A model generated the notes under the pieces. The model saw nothing but the letters and a program-made list of their open reading frames with translations, was not told the DNA's origin and ran no database searches. From Deltaproteobacteria bacterium (GTDB taxonomy: Bacteria; Myxococcota_A; Polyangia; Polyangiales; Polyangiaceae): a stretch of DNA of 64,000 nt. Shown here one piece after another: positions 27,505-36,058 of this stretch (position 1 is its first letter; every line of letters starts with the position of its first letter). The stretch spans positions 114,905-178,904 of the forward strand of contig JACRCQ010000028.1 in the NCBI GenBank assembly GCA_016218915.1, given 5' to 3'. Made by a program: the position numbers and the translations under genes.

Positions 27505-28920
27505 ATGCGCCCCTTCTTGCTGATTGCTTGCACCGCTGTGCTGTCTTCGGCTGCTTCTGGATGCTTCACGTGGGACGTGCAACAGCGCGCGCACACTGTG
27601 AAGGTCATCACGGATCCGCCAGGTGCCACGGTCTGGCAGACCGACAGCACGGGCAATAGGAAGATCGGCAAGGGGCCTACGGAGGTCACCAAGAGCTACG
27701 AGGTGCGCGTGGGAAGGGCCACGCCCGCGTGCTGGATCTTTGCGGGCGTCTCCGCGATCGGAACAGCAGTCGGGGTCTACTACCTCATGAACCCGACGGA
27801 GTCGGACCCGTACGTTACGGGCGGCGAGCCGAGAAAGAACTACTTGCCGGGAATCCTGACGACCACGATGGCCGGGTCGCTCCTTCTCACAGCGATTCCC
27901 CTTTGCATTGCCGCGAACAGCTCCTCTGGCAAGGAGGTCGCCGAGCCTGGAGAGGTGATCAAGCTAGGCGCGTCCGCCGACGGCTTCCAGGATCAGGAGA
28001 TCACGCTCTCGATGCCTGGACCCCAGAAAGAGATCCACCTGTCGCTGCGTCCCAAGACCGGAAGCGAGCCAGCAGGTCCAGGACCGAGGGTTGCCACCAC
28101 TGCAGAGCCGTCGACGCCGGCGCCTGCGACCGGCAACTTCGTGTCCGGCGCGCCGCAGCCTGCTTCGTTCGCGTTGGTCATCGGCATCGAGAAATACCGC
28201 GACGTTCCGTCGCCCGCAGGCGCGCGCAGCGACGCCGAGGCCTTTGCGCGCATGGCGCGTCAAACGCTCGGCGTGCCGGAGGCGAACATCAAGGTTGCGA
28301 TCGACGACCACGCGACGCGCTCGGACATCGAGAAGCAGATCGAGTGGCTGCAGTCGAACGTGCAGCCAGGCGGGCGCGTGTACTTCTATTTCAGCGGCCA
28401 CGGGGCTCCGGATGCATCGGCAGGAACGCCCTATCTGCTGCCCTACGACGGAGACCCGAAGTTCCTGGCAAGGACCGCCTTGCCCTTGTCCAGCGTGTTG
28501 AAGGGGCTGGGCGACACCAAGGCGCGCGACGTGCTCGCCGTGGTGGACACGTGTTTCTCAGGGGCTGGCGGGCGATCCGTGCTCCCTGAGGGGGCACGGC
28601 CCCTGGTGCGCGTCAAGGATGCGCCAGTCGCGCCGCGCCTCGCCTTGTTCACCGCGTCGTCGGGCGCAGAAATCTCCGGACCGGTTCCAGGGGGCTCGGG
28701 TGGACTCTTCACGCGCTACCTGACCGAAGGACTCGGCAAAGGGCAGGCCGATGGCAACGGCGACGGCCAGATCTCGCTGCAGGAGCTTGGCGACTGGGTC
28801 AAGCCGCGCGTCACGCGAGATGCCAAGCGCGACAACCGGGATCAGACGCCGTCGGTGGTGGTCGGCAGCGGGCTGAAGAGCGCCGGCTCGTTCATCATCG
28901 CGCAGGGGATCGGGCACTGA
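27505..28920 (+). CDS. Caspase-fold (peptidase C14) lipoprotein with PEGA-like N-terminus
   Basis: A 471-residue predicted lipoprotein (lipobox ending at Cys20). A PEGA-like strand segment (VITDPPGATVW) and two hydrophobic helices (about 75-92 and 115-135) precede the linker. The C-terminal half is a caspase/metacaspase domain with the catalytic dyad His299 in YFYFSGHGA and Cys350 in AVVDTCFSGAGG. The conserved strand FALVIGIEKYRD opens it near residue 221. Bacterial metacaspase-like proteins cleave after Arg/Lys or Asp and are linked to stress, development and defence. Here the enzyme would face the periplasm or cell surface. A short acidic DGNGDGQIS loop near residue 415 may bind calcium, which activates some metacaspases. 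It is followed by a membrane methyltransferase after 11 bases. Confidence 0.85.
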   Translation: MRPFLLIACTAVLSSAASGCFTWDVQQRAHTVKVITDPPGATVWQTDSTGNRKIGKGPTEVTKSYEVRVGRATPACWIFAGVSAIGTAVGVYYLMNPTESDPYVTGGEPRKNYLPGILTTTMAGSLLLTAIPLCIAANSSSGKEVAEPGEVIKLGASADGFQDQEITLSMPGPQKEIHLSLRPKTGSEPAGPGPRVATTAEPSTPAPATGNFVSGAPQPASFALVIGIEKYRDVPSPAGARSDAEAFARMARQTLGVPEANIKVAIDDHATRSDIEKQIEWLQSNVQPGGRVYFYFSGHGAPDASAGTPYLLPYDGDPKFLARTALPLSSVLKGLGDTKARDVLAVVDTCFSGAGGRSVLPEGARPLVRVKDAPVAPRLALFTASSGAEISGPVPGGSGGLFTRYLTEGLGKGQADGNGDGQISLQELGDWVKPRVTRDAKRDNRDQTPSVVVGSGLKSAGSFIIAQGIGH

Positions 28921-28931
28921 CCGGACAGGGC

Positions 28932-29552
28932 ATGCGTGAGCGACACGTAATCGACCTGTTCAAGCTGGCCACCGGGCCGTTCGTGATCGCGTGCATGCAA
29001 TGGTTCCATGCGTGGGACCGGATGGAAGGGTGGTTGTACCTCGGCCTGCACGGGACCTACGGTGTGCTGTGGGTGCTCAAGAGCAGGATCTTCCCGGACC
29101 GTCAGTGGGAGAAGAAGCTCACGCTCTGGCGAGGGTTCTTCCTTTCCACGGGGCTGTCCTTGTACTGGGCTGCACCGGTGCTGCTGCTGTGGCGGCAGGT
29201 GAAGGTGCCTGGGCCGCTCGCGTTCGGGTGCATTGCGATGTTCGGCCTCGGGGTGTTCCTTCACTTCGCGGCTGACATGCAGAAGCACGTGTCGCTGAAG
29301 CTGCGCCCAGGGAAGCTGATCACCGAGGGATTGTGGAAGCGGGTGCGCAATCCGAACTACCTGGGGGAGCTGTTGATCTACGTGTCCTTCGCGGCGCTGA
29401 GCATGCACTGGATTCCCTTTGGGGTGCTCGGCGTGGCGATTGCGATCGAGTGGATTCCGAACATGATCCGCAAGGACCGATCGCTATCGCGGTATCCGGA
29501 GTTTGCTGCGTATCGCAAGCAGAGCGGGATGATCCTGCCGTGGGTACTTTGA
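28932..29552 (+). CDS. Isoprenylcysteine-methyltransferase-like membrane protein
   Basis: A 206-residue protein with about five hydrophobic helices (about 10-28, 35-55, 75-95, 98-118 and 145-170). The C-terminus carries the family pattern of the isoprenylcysteine carboxyl methyltransferase / steroid-reductase-like enzymes: GLWKRVRNPNYLGELLIY, then an IEWIPNMIRKDRSL segment and PEFAAYRKQSG. The RxPNY motif is part of the methyl-donor binding region. It is expected to methylate or reduce a lipid-like substrate in the membrane; the substrate is unknown. It starts 11 bases after the caspase-like gene, which suggests co-transcription. Confidence 0.75.
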   Translation: MRERHVIDLFKLATGPFVIACMQWFHAWDRMEGWLYLGLHGTYGVLWVLKSRIFPDRQWEKKLTLWRGFFLSTGLSLYWAAPVLLLWRQVKVPGPLAFGCIAMFGLGVFLHFAADMQKHVSLKLRPGKLITEGLWKRVRNPNYLGELLIYVSFAALSMHWIPFGVLGVAIAIEWIPNMIRKDRSLSRYPEFAAYRKQSGMILPWVL

Positions 29553-29708
29553 ACCGGTTGCTCGGCTCTCTACCCGTTCCTCCCACTCGTGAACCAATTC
29601 GACATTTGTCTCATCGCGAATCTTGCAGAGGTTTTCGCGCGTCAACCGAGTACGATCTCGCAACCATAGATTGACGGTATCAGTCGCGGCACCGTACCGT
29701 GCGGGGTC

Positions 29709-30989
29709 ATGTCCAAACATCTTGCTGCTCGCGCCGCGTCGACGCTACTGGTGCTCGCAATGATCGGTCCGGCAGCCATGAGCTGTTCGGACGACGGCGA
29801 GTCCGATGGAAACGCGGGGTCTGCCGGAGCGGCAGGATCCGCAGGAGCGGCAGGCGCCGATGGCTCCGCGGGCACGTCGGGCAGCTCAGGTAGCGCCGGC
29901 TCCGCAGGGTCGGCAGGCACATCAGGGTCAGCAGGCACTTCAGGGTCAGCAGGCACATCAGGGTCGGCAGGCACATCGGGGTCGGCAGGCACATCCGGGG
30001 CTGCTGGCGCATCAGGGTCGGCAGGCACATCCGGGGCTGCTGGAAGCGCTGGAACAGCCGGCAGCGGCGGCGGTCCCACCATCCCAATCGCCTGGATCCC
30101 GAACTACGGCAGCGACACCGTTTCCGTGCTGGATGTTGTTGCAGGCCAGGTCATTGACACGATCACCGTGGGCGGCGCCCCCACCGGAGTGGCCATCCAC
30201 CCAACCCGGCCGGTGCTCTACATCGGCAACTTCGATGACGACTCGATCAACGTGATCTCCAGGCAGACCCACGCTGTGCTCGCGACGCTGGCCGTGGGAG
30301 ACGGGCCGCGCGGCATCGCCATCACGCCCGACGGAACCCGGGCCTATGTCGCCAACTACTACGGACAGTCTTTCACAGTCATCGATGCTGCGAGCGATGT
30401 CGTCGGCGCTACCACCGCTGGCCTGGTCTATCCCCTGGCGGTGACGGCCTTGCCGGACGGATCGGGGATCTACCTGACTCAGCATGACGGCTCGACGCAT
30501 CTCGGGCTGATCGACCCGAGCAACGATAGCCTTTCGATACTTCCGGCCCCGACGGTCGGCTCCAACTCGATGGCCATTCGCTTCAACGCCGCGGGCACAG
30601 TCGGCTACGTCGCCGGATACTCATCGGGAATCCTGACAGCCTTTGATCCCGGAAACGGCAGCGGTTGGAACAGTCCTCAGTCTCTCGGCTATCCGTATGC
30701 CATGGCGCTCGCGGAATCCAAAGGACGCCTGTACGTAACCCAACGCTTCTCGAGCACAGTACAGGTATTGTCGACTGCTGACCTCACCTCTCTGACCACC
30801 CTGGACGTTGGAGGTTCTGCGGCTGGAGTGGATCTGACGCCCGACGGCAATCGACTCGTGGTCACGCTGCCCGAAAACGGCCAGGTCGTGGTGGTTGACA
30901 CAGCCACGGACGCCGTAGGTCTTCCCATTACCGTGCAATCCCTACCTCAGGGCGAGGGATTCTTCATCAGCCAAGAGCCGACTCCCTGA
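29709..30989 (+). CDS. YVTN beta-propeller lipoprotein with SAGTSG repeats
   Basis: A 426-residue surface protein with a signal peptide and Cys26 as probable lipidation site. It is followed by a long Ser/Ala/Gly/Thr linker (residues 30-122) made of tandem six-residue units SAGTSG. The C-terminal 300 residues form a YVTN/NHL-type seven-bladed beta-propeller: repeats such as GVAIHPTRPVLYIGNFDDDS, GIAITPDGTRAYVANYYGQS and GVDLTPDGNRLVVTLPENGQ. Propellers of this class act in binding rather than catalysis. The repeat linker probably projects the propeller from the outer membrane. ATG 29709 has no strong ribosome site. It converges on a minus-strand methyltransferase gene 19 bases away. Confidence 0.85.
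   Translation: MSKHLAARAASTLLVLAMIGPAAMSCSDDGESDGNAGSAGAAGSAGAAGADGSAGTSGSSGSAGSAGSAGTSGSAGTSGSAGTSGSAGTSGSAGTSGAAGASGSAGTSGAAGSAGTAGSGGGPTIPIAWIPNYGSDTVSVLDVVAGQVIDTITVGGAPTGVAIHPTRPVLYIGNFDDDSINVISRQTHAVLATLAVGDGPRGIAITPDGTRAYVANYYGQSFTVIDAASDVVGATTAGLVYPLAVTALPDGSGIYLTQHDGSTHLGLIDPSNDSLSILPAPTVGSNSMAIRFNAAGTVGYVAGYSSGILTAFDPGNGSGWNSPQSLGYPYAMALAESKGRLYVTQRFSSTVQVLSTADLTSLTTLDVGGSAAGVDLTPDGNRLVVTLPENGQVVVVDTATDAVGLPITVQSLPQGEGFFISQEPTP
29911..30043 (+). repeat. 18-base tandem repeat in the YVTN lipoprotein gene
   Basis: Roughly seven imperfect copies of an 18-base unit that encodes the hexapeptide SAGTSG. The copies differ by a few bases (CAGGGTCAG, CGGGGTCGG and CCGGGGCTG variants), so the array has diverged after expansion. 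The frame is preserved throughout. Confidence 0.85.
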
Positions 30990-31008
30990 GCGCCCAGCTC
31001 CGCGACTC

Positions 31009-31650
31009 CTACCAGACCATCGGGATCAGCCTCTTTCGCCTGGCGCAATAGTCGGCGTAGCCGTCGAGCCCGAGCATCGCCTTTTCTTCCACGGTGATTC
31101 GAAGGACCACGCCGGGCAGAAGCAGGAGAACCAGGGGTGCCAAGGCGAGCCAGTGGAAGAACACCAGCACGAACCCCAGGTGGGCCAGGAGCATTCCAGC
31201 GTAGGCCGGGTGACGAATGAAGCGGTAGGGGCCGCGGGAGATCACTCGATGGGAGGACTGCACGCGCACCCGGTGGGAGTAGAGATCGCCGAGGGTGCGT
31301 ACGGCGTAGAGCCTGAGCGCGACTCCGACGACGAAGAGCGCAACGCCTGCCCAGGCGACTGGCTCGGCCGGTGCGCCAGGCGCGAGAGCGAGCGCGATGA
31401 GCACTGTGGCGCCTTGTCCGATCGCATACAGCAGCAGCGTGCCCTTGTCCTTGGGGCTTTCCTCGCCACGCTCGCGGATCGATGTCGCTGTCTCGACCGC
31501 CATCCACCCCCAGTAGGCGCACAAGACGGAGCAGGCCCTGAGCCAGTCCGTGCCCTCGAGTCGCTGTCCGGCGCTGATCCCGAGCGCCATCATGGCAGCG
31601 AAAAGCACCACGGGAAGTGCGAGCGCGATGTATCCCTTTGCGCGAATCAT
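31009..31650 (-). CDS. Isoprenylcysteine-methyltransferase-family membrane protein
   Basis: A 213-residue membrane protein with about five hydrophobic helices. The C-terminal region has the Ste14/ICMT-type pattern: GDLYSHRVRVQSSHRVISRGPYRFIRHPAYAGMLLAHLG, with the conserved RxxRHPxYxG motif, and then the VEEKAMLGLDGYADYCARRKRLIP tail. It should use S-adenosylmethionine on a membrane substrate. It is a different branch from the enzyme encoded at 28932. ATG at 31650 is chosen because it opens the first hydrophobic helix; the frame extends to 31695. It lies 51 bases after the stop of the lipoprotein gene upstream on the same strand. Confidence 0.75.
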   Translation of the reverse strand: MIRAKGYIALALPVVLFAAMMALGISAGQRLEGTDWLRACSVLCAYWGWMAVETATSIRERGEESPKDKGTLLLYAIGQGATVLIALALAPGAPAEPVAWAGVALFVVGVALRLYAVRTLGDLYSHRVRVQSSHRVISRGPYRFIRHPAYAGMLLAHLGFVLVFFHWLALAPLVLLLLPGVVLRITVEEKAMLGLDGYADYCARRKRLIPMVW

Positions 31651-31701
31651 CGAGGCGCCCTTTTGTAGCACAGACCCGAAAGGGCGATCCGCCAAGCCCG
31701 C

Positions 31702-32664
31702 TCAGCGTGCCCCGAGCGGCACCAGCATGAGCCGATCCACTGCGAGCTCTTCCATGCACGAGTCGCCGCCGAGCTCGGCCTGGGGTAGCAAGACCAGCAG
31801 CGAGCGGTCGGCAGTCACATACCCTCCCTGCAGATCTGTCACCTCACCGCATGCCGTTCGAGGCACTGAAAGGGACCGGCCCACCTTTGGAAACGTGACC
31901 TTCACCTCGCGCTCGTGAACCCATTTGGCGTCGAGCGTGCGCACCAGGACCTTCCCCTTGGTCGCGCCGTTCGGGGCAACGAGCTCGATGTCCAGCTTGG
32001 CGTTCACAAATCGCAGTGGAAGTCTCGAAGTCGCTCCGCGAGATTGGTCGAGCAAAGCCCATTCAGGCGAAGAGCACGCGAAGTGAGCTTCCACAGCGCG
32101 CTCGAGCGTGCGCCATCGCTTCTTCGCCAGCAGCGCTTGGCCTTGCCGGAATGCCTGGTCTTCGCGAGAGCGTTGGGATCGAACCTCGGCCGCAGAGGCA
32201 TGAAGCACGGCATCGAAGAGCACCCACGAGGAGCTGCGCCTGCCTGATGGCAGGTCGAAGAATCGCAGCGTCTGCACTTCGCCGCCGATGAAGTCGTGCT
32301 CGCTCGAGGCGAGGACCACCAGCTCTCGCCCGTCCTCGCTCACCGCTGGAAACCGGGCAATCACGTCGTCCGGCACCTGGTGCGGCGCTTCCGAGCTACG
32401 GCGAAGCACGATCGCACGCGCATCCGACGCTGGCGCAGAGGTCATGCAATCCGGGGGACCATCGGATGGCGCCGCAGGAGCCTGGGCGCTCGCATCGGGC
32501 GGAGCGGTCACGATGGGCGCGTCGGTCAGGACGGCCACAGAGCTAGCGGCGGGCAATGCGCCCGCTGCGGGCACTCGGATCGCTGTCGCATCCGAAGACG
32601 GCGTTGGCGCTGCAGTTCCGCATCCGACCAGCGCGATCAAAGCAACCAGGGTCGTCTTGTTCAT
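31702..32664 (-). CDS. Lipoprotein of unknown function
   Basis: A 320-residue predicted lipoprotein with a lipobox ending at Cys15 and a Thr/Ala/Pro-rich linker to about residue 70. The mature part is rich in beta strands with a basic helical segment (about 160-190). The tail has several acidic patches. No domain is recognised. It is upstream of the isoprenylcysteine-methyltransferase-like gene on the same strand with a 51-base gap, and may be co-transcribed with it. The codon pattern and lipobox make it a convincing gene even though its role is unknown. Confidence 0.7.
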   Translation of the reverse strand: MNKTTLVALIALVGCGTAAPTPSSDATAIRVPAAGALPAASSVAVLTDAPIVTAPPDASAQAPAAPSDGPPDCMTSAPASDARAIVLRRSSEAPHQVPDDVIARFPAVSEDGRELVVLASSEHDFIGGEVQTLRFFDLPSGRRSSSWVLFDAVLHASAAEVRSQRSREDQAFRQGQALLAKKRWRTLERAVEAHFACSSPEWALLDQSRGATSRLPLRFVNAKLDIELVAPNGATKGKVLVRTLDAKWVHEREVKVTFPKVGRSLSVPRTACGEVTDLQGGYVTADRSLLVLLPQAELGGDSCMEELAVDRLMLVPLGAR

Positions 32665-32891
32665 CCTCAGCGGTGAACGCCCGGCGAAAGCCAGCGATTC
32701 CCCCGCTTGGTGAGCCCACGCATCCGTCCACGCTCGGCCCTGTTCCCCCCCCAGCGTGAACGGATGCGAGTCCCGCTCCCCCTAGAGCAGGTTCTGCGCC
32801 AAGTGGCGAAACAGGCGTTTTTCGGGCATCTCTGCGCCTTGCGCACGATGAAGTGCAGCGCGTTCCGGCTGGGGTAGACCACCGTTTGCCA

Positions 32892-34475
32892 TCAGGATGA
32901 AGCAGAACCTCCATCACTTCGAGGGAACGGGGCTCCAGACCGCGGATGGGAGCGCGGGTCCCTCATGAAGAACCAGAGCAGCCCGACCGTGAATCCCACA
33001 TAGAGAGCCGCCAGCGACGCGTACTTGTCGTCCGCGAACTGCGTGTTCCACGACAGCATCTGGCTCGCAAGCGCAGCCCCAATCACAGGCAACTCCAGCG
33101 TGCGATTGGCTCGTGTGAGCACGGCTGCGAGGATCCAGACCGAGTAATAGTAGCAGGTGGGGTCCACCATGCAGACCACCAGCGCGAGCCCCAGCGGGAC
33201 GGTCAGCCACAAGGTCCGCATCTTCCAGCAGGCGAAGGCGAACGCTGCAATCACCGCGGCGTTGACCCCATAGAAGAGCCACTGCAGGCTCGCAAAGCGT
33301 GCCCGGCGCGCGTCCTGCCACCGGTGCATCGGCTCGATCCGCTCTGGATCCACGGTGTACTTCATGCGTCCTTCGGGCGTGGACGACAGCACGGTCCGCA
33401 GGCTCATGTGGTTGGTGATCGGGCTGGCGTCATGCACGCGGATGTGGTGCGCGAACTCGCGGAAGCTGTCCTTGCCGGCCACATGCATGCTTGAAGGCAC
33501 CAGGATCGCGCACGCCAACGCGCCGCCGAGGAGCATGTTCCGATGGGAAGGCGCGAGCGCTCTCTTGCGCCACAGGTGGGCAGCGGTGACCACGAGCGGT
33601 CCTGCCCAGAGCAGGGCTGGGAAGACCCGAAGAAGCGAAGCCCAGGCCAGGGCGACTCCAGCCCAGAAGAACCACCCTTTGCGCAGCAGCGCCACGGCAA
33701 GCACCGTGAGCAGCAGCCAGTCCTGACGCAGGAACGCTCCGCCGGTCCAGAAGAACGACGCTGGCTCTTGCGTTGCCCAGTAGACCGCTGCGACCAGCAG
33801 CACCCTCCAGCCGAACGCCCATCCGAGCGCGATGAACACCAAGGCGGTCAACGTCACGTCGATCGCTGCCAGCCCCTTGAAGAAGCCGTCGCCGGGCGGC
33901 GCGATCGAGGCCAGGGCGTGCCCGGTGAGAGTCCACACCGGCGATGGGTTGTACCCATGATCGCCCTGCATGTCGTTCCACCACTTGCCCGAGCCAGAGG
34001 CTGCCCGGAACCAGACCACGTCGCTCTTGAACTGGTCCCATCGCGCGGGCGAGAAGTGATCCTTGCACCAGCCCGGGTTGTCCAGAGCCTGACTTGCAGG
34101 GACCAGGAGGTCGACGGTGAGATCGCGCATGCGCCGGTGGCGCACGGACTTTAGGTTGCCGGTCTCTGCGTCGGCGAGCGCTGCGCAATGGTAGAGCCGC
34201 TCGTAGCCGAGCTCCTGGGTGTACTTGGAGCCGAGGTAGTAGTGGAAGAACTCCCAGCGATGGTAGAAGGCCTTGTGCTCGAGCTGGTAGAAGTGGAAGT
34301 AGCCGCACACGGCGGCTGCGGCCACGGCGGCAGCGATGAGCTGACGCCACCGCGTGGAGAGCTTGGAGCGACGCTCCAGCACGATCAGCACGCAGGCGAG
34401 TGCAGCGATCGCAGCCTTCACAGCGCCGATGTTTTCCAGGCTGCTGAGGGTTTCGATCCAGTTGCCTGCGGGCAT
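32892..34475 (-). CDS. Polytopic membrane protein, GT87-like glycosyltransferase candidate
   Basis: A 527-residue protein with about ten or more hydrophobic helices. After an N-terminal helix (about 16-35) and a second (47-65) comes a polar segment of about 140 residues, then a run of helices to the C-terminus. Features such as HRWEFFHYYLGSKY near residue 72 and RQDWLLLTVLAVALLRKGWFFW recall the GT-C/DUF2029 (GT87) membrane mannosyltransferases, which use polyprenyl-phosphate sugars. No catalytic Asp pair could be confirmed by eye, so the family call is tentative. It is divergent from the vWA lipoprotein gene. The C-terminal tail is basic and Ser-rich. Confidence 0.6.
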   Translation of the reverse strand: MPAGNWIETLSSLENIGAVKAAIAALACVLIVLERRSKLSTRWRQLIAAAVAAAAVCGYFHFYQLEHKAFYHRWEFFHYYLGSKYTQELGYERLYHCAALADAETGNLKSVRHRRMRDLTVDLLVPASQALDNPGWCKDHFSPARWDQFKSDVVWFRAASGSGKWWNDMQGDHGYNPSPVWTLTGHALASIAPPGDGFFKGLAAIDVTLTALVFIALGWAFGWRVLLVAAVYWATQEPASFFWTGGAFLRQDWLLLTVLAVALLRKGWFFWAGVALAWASLLRVFPALLWAGPLVVTAAHLWRKRALAPSHRNMLLGGALACAILVPSSMHVAGKDSFREFAHHIRVHDASPITNHMSLRTVLSSTPEGRMKYTVDPERIEPMHRWQDARRARFASLQWLFYGVNAAVIAAFAFACWKMRTLWLTVPLGLALVVCMVDPTCYYYSVWILAAVLTRANRTLELPVIGAALASQMLSWNTQFADDKYASLAALYVGFTVGLLWFFMRDPRSHPRSGAPFPRSDGGSASS

Positions 34476-34568
34476 GGGAAGGGGATTAGCAGAGAAAGGG
34501 GGAACCCGTCATCCACGGCGACGGTTGTCATGGGACGGTCTCCTGGAGGACCAGGGTGCCGGCGTTTC

Positions 34569-34600
34569 GGGCAGGGGAAAGGGCAAGGGCAGGGGCAGGG
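34569..34600 (+). promoter_or_regulatory. G-rich tract, possible G-quadruplex
   Basis: Six runs of three or four G separated by 2-3 bases (GGG-CA-GGGG-AAA-GGG-CAA-GGG-CA-GGGG-CA-GGG). This satisfies the canonical G-quadruplex rule. It sits about 62 bases before the vWA lipoprotein start, in the divergent promoter region shared with the GT87-like gene. Confidence 0.4.
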
Positions 34601-34661
34601 CCGAGAAAGGGGCTCAAGGTTTCTGTTGCCTCCCCCGTCCGCAGGTGGGCACAATCGGGTC

Positions 34662-35651
34662 ATGAAACTCCGTCTTCGGGCCTTTTCTTGTGCATGTCTC
34701 GTGGCTGCGATCGGCTGCTCTGCCGGGGGCGAGAGCAACTACGGCGGCGGGGGTGGAAGTGCAGGAAGCGATGCGAGCACGCAGGAGGAGACCTCGCCGC
34801 CGATCGACAGCTTCGTGCCGTTCGAGACCGCGCCGCCATCCGAAGGGGGCGGGTGCACGGACGTGGTCGACGTGGTGTTCGCGCTGGACGTGAGCAGCTC
34901 CATGGACTTCGTGCTCATCAAGCTGGGCGCAGAGATCGACAAGGTGGTGACGGCAGCGACAGCGCTGGCTCCGGAGCCGCACTTCGGGTTGATCACGTTC
35001 GCGGACAACTGGGCGATCGACACGACCGGTCCATTGGAAGGTGGCAAGGTCCACACCGAGGGGTCCACGCTCAAGGCGGCGTTCCAGTACAACAAGGACA
35101 CGTACACGGCGAACAACCGCAACCCGGGCGACGGGCCCACCGGGCCTGACACGCAGAACCCGATCTGCGAGGAGAATTCGCTCGATTCCCTGCACGCGGC
35201 CGCGACCGAGTTCCCATGGCGTGCGACCGCGACGCGCGTGGTGATCGTGGTGACCGACGACACCTTCCTCGAGAAACCGGACAACTACGGGGACCGGGAT
35301 GGCGACGGCAAGTGGGACAAGACCGACTTTCCCAAGGAAGGGAACTACCCGGCCGAGTTCACGCTGGCCGAGACGGTGACCGCGCTCAAGGACAAGAAGG
35401 TGCGAGTGTTCTCGTTCACGCGTCTGAAGCCTCCAGCCATGCCCAAGCTGTACTGCAGCACAGGGCGACGTCTTCCCGATGCTGCCATGCCCTGGGGCTG
35501 GAGCCAGCCGTACAACGGCGCGCCGCCGATTCCGGACGCGACAGCGGGGAAGAACTTCGACATCGAGTTGGTGAAGTCAGGCAAGCTGTCGCTATCGGAC
35601 ACGATCAACGAGGTGGTGCTGGAGAGCTATTGTAATCCGCCGATTTATTGA
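34662..35651 (+). CDS. von Willebrand factor A-domain lipoprotein
   Basis: A 329-residue lipoprotein with a lipobox ending at Cys19, then a Gly/Ser-rich linker. A vWA domain starts near residue 68 with the metal-ion-dependent adhesion site Asp76-x-Ser78-x-Ser80 (VVFALDVSSSMD). A later VVIVVTDDTF strand supplies the usual second acidic residue. vWA domains bind ligands through the bound Mg2+/Ca2+ ion. A DRDGDGKWDKTDFP segment looks like an EF-hand-type calcium loop. Several Cys residues suggest disulphides. It is likely an adhesion or complex-assembly protein at the surface. Its start is the ATG at 34662, preceded by no strong Shine-Dalgarno sequence. It is divergent from the membrane GT87-like gene. 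Confidence 0.8.
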   Translation: MKLRLRAFSCACLVAAIGCSAGGESNYGGGGGSAGSDASTQEETSPPIDSFVPFETAPPSEGGGCTDVVDVVFALDVSSSMDFVLIKLGAEIDKVVTAATALAPEPHFGLITFADNWAIDTTGPLEGGKVHTEGSTLKAAFQYNKDTYTANNRNPGDGPTGPDTQNPICEENSLDSLHAAATEFPWRATATRVVIVVTDDTFLEKPDNYGDRDGDGKWDKTDFPKEGNYPAEFTLAETVTALKDKKVRVFSFTRLKPPAMPKLYCSTGRRLPDAAMPWGWSQPYNGAPPIPDATAGKNFDIELVKSGKLSLSDTINEVVLESYCNPPIY

Positions 35652-35712
35652 TAGGGCAGCGACACAAACGCGGCAACGGGCGACGACGACCCGGGCCGCG
35701 CGAGAGCCTGAA

Positions 35713-35913
35713 GGGCGAGAAGTGGTCCTTTGGCAACCTGGCTACTACGACCGGCGCATTCGAAATCACAACGCACTGGAACGCGCACGCGACTACATTC
35801 GAAAGAACCCGAGGCGCTGGACAGAACAACGCCCTCCCGTTCCAGAGCCCCACGTGCGCGTTCGCTTGATCGAGATTGGGCCTGAATCGTCGCTGCACCC
35901 CTGGTCACGGTAG
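35713..35913 (+). pseudogene. Remnant of a RAYT (Y1 transposase-like) gene
   Basis: The frame from about 35713 to the stop at 35913 encodes the C-terminal end of a REP-associated tyrosine transposase: WQPGYYDRRIRNHNALERARDYIRKNPRRW, the conserved end of Transposase_17/RAYT proteins. The catalytic HUH motif and Tyr-bearing region, which should be about 60-150 residues upstream, are absent. There is no start codon or ribosome site, so it is a truncated relic, not a working gene. REP-like palindromes follow directly after the stop, as expected for the target repeats of such an enzyme. Confidence 0.8.
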
Positions 35914-35962
35914 CGGCGCGGCATCGCCGCGCATGCGTTCAACGCGGCATCGCCGCGTCCTG
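35909..35962 (+). repeat. REP-like palindromic element, copy A
   Basis: Two back-to-back perfect palindromes, GCGCGGC-ATC-GCCGCGC at 35916-35932 and ACGCGGC-ATC-GCCGCGT at 35942-35958, separated by a spacer containing TGCGTTC. A third, imperfect GCCGCCGCATCGCCGCG lies just downstream (about 35972-35990). The element sits at the 3' side of a RAYT remnant and has a near-identical inverted copy at 63921-63977. Confidence 0.8.
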
Positions 35963-36058
35963 CACCGCGTTGCCGCCGCATCGCCGCGTCCGCGCAGCAT
36001 TGCCCCTGCATTCCCCCGCATCGCCTCGCCCCTATCCGCAGGGCCACATTCCCTTCAC

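Larger units (their letters stand above)
35652..36058. other. Intergenic region with transposase remnant and REP palindromes
   Basis: The stretch between the vWA lipoprotein gene and the helicase gene contains the decayed RAYT fragment and the REP-like palindromes listed separately. The rest (roughly 35975-36058) is GC-rich and low in information, with another partial GCATCGCC motif. No functional gene is seen. Confidence 0.7.

Noticed and set aside
29484..29720. A 78-codon minus-strand frame between the methyltransferase and YVTN genes
   Set aside because: It overlaps the 3' end of the methyltransferase gene, has no ribosome site and no recognisable product.
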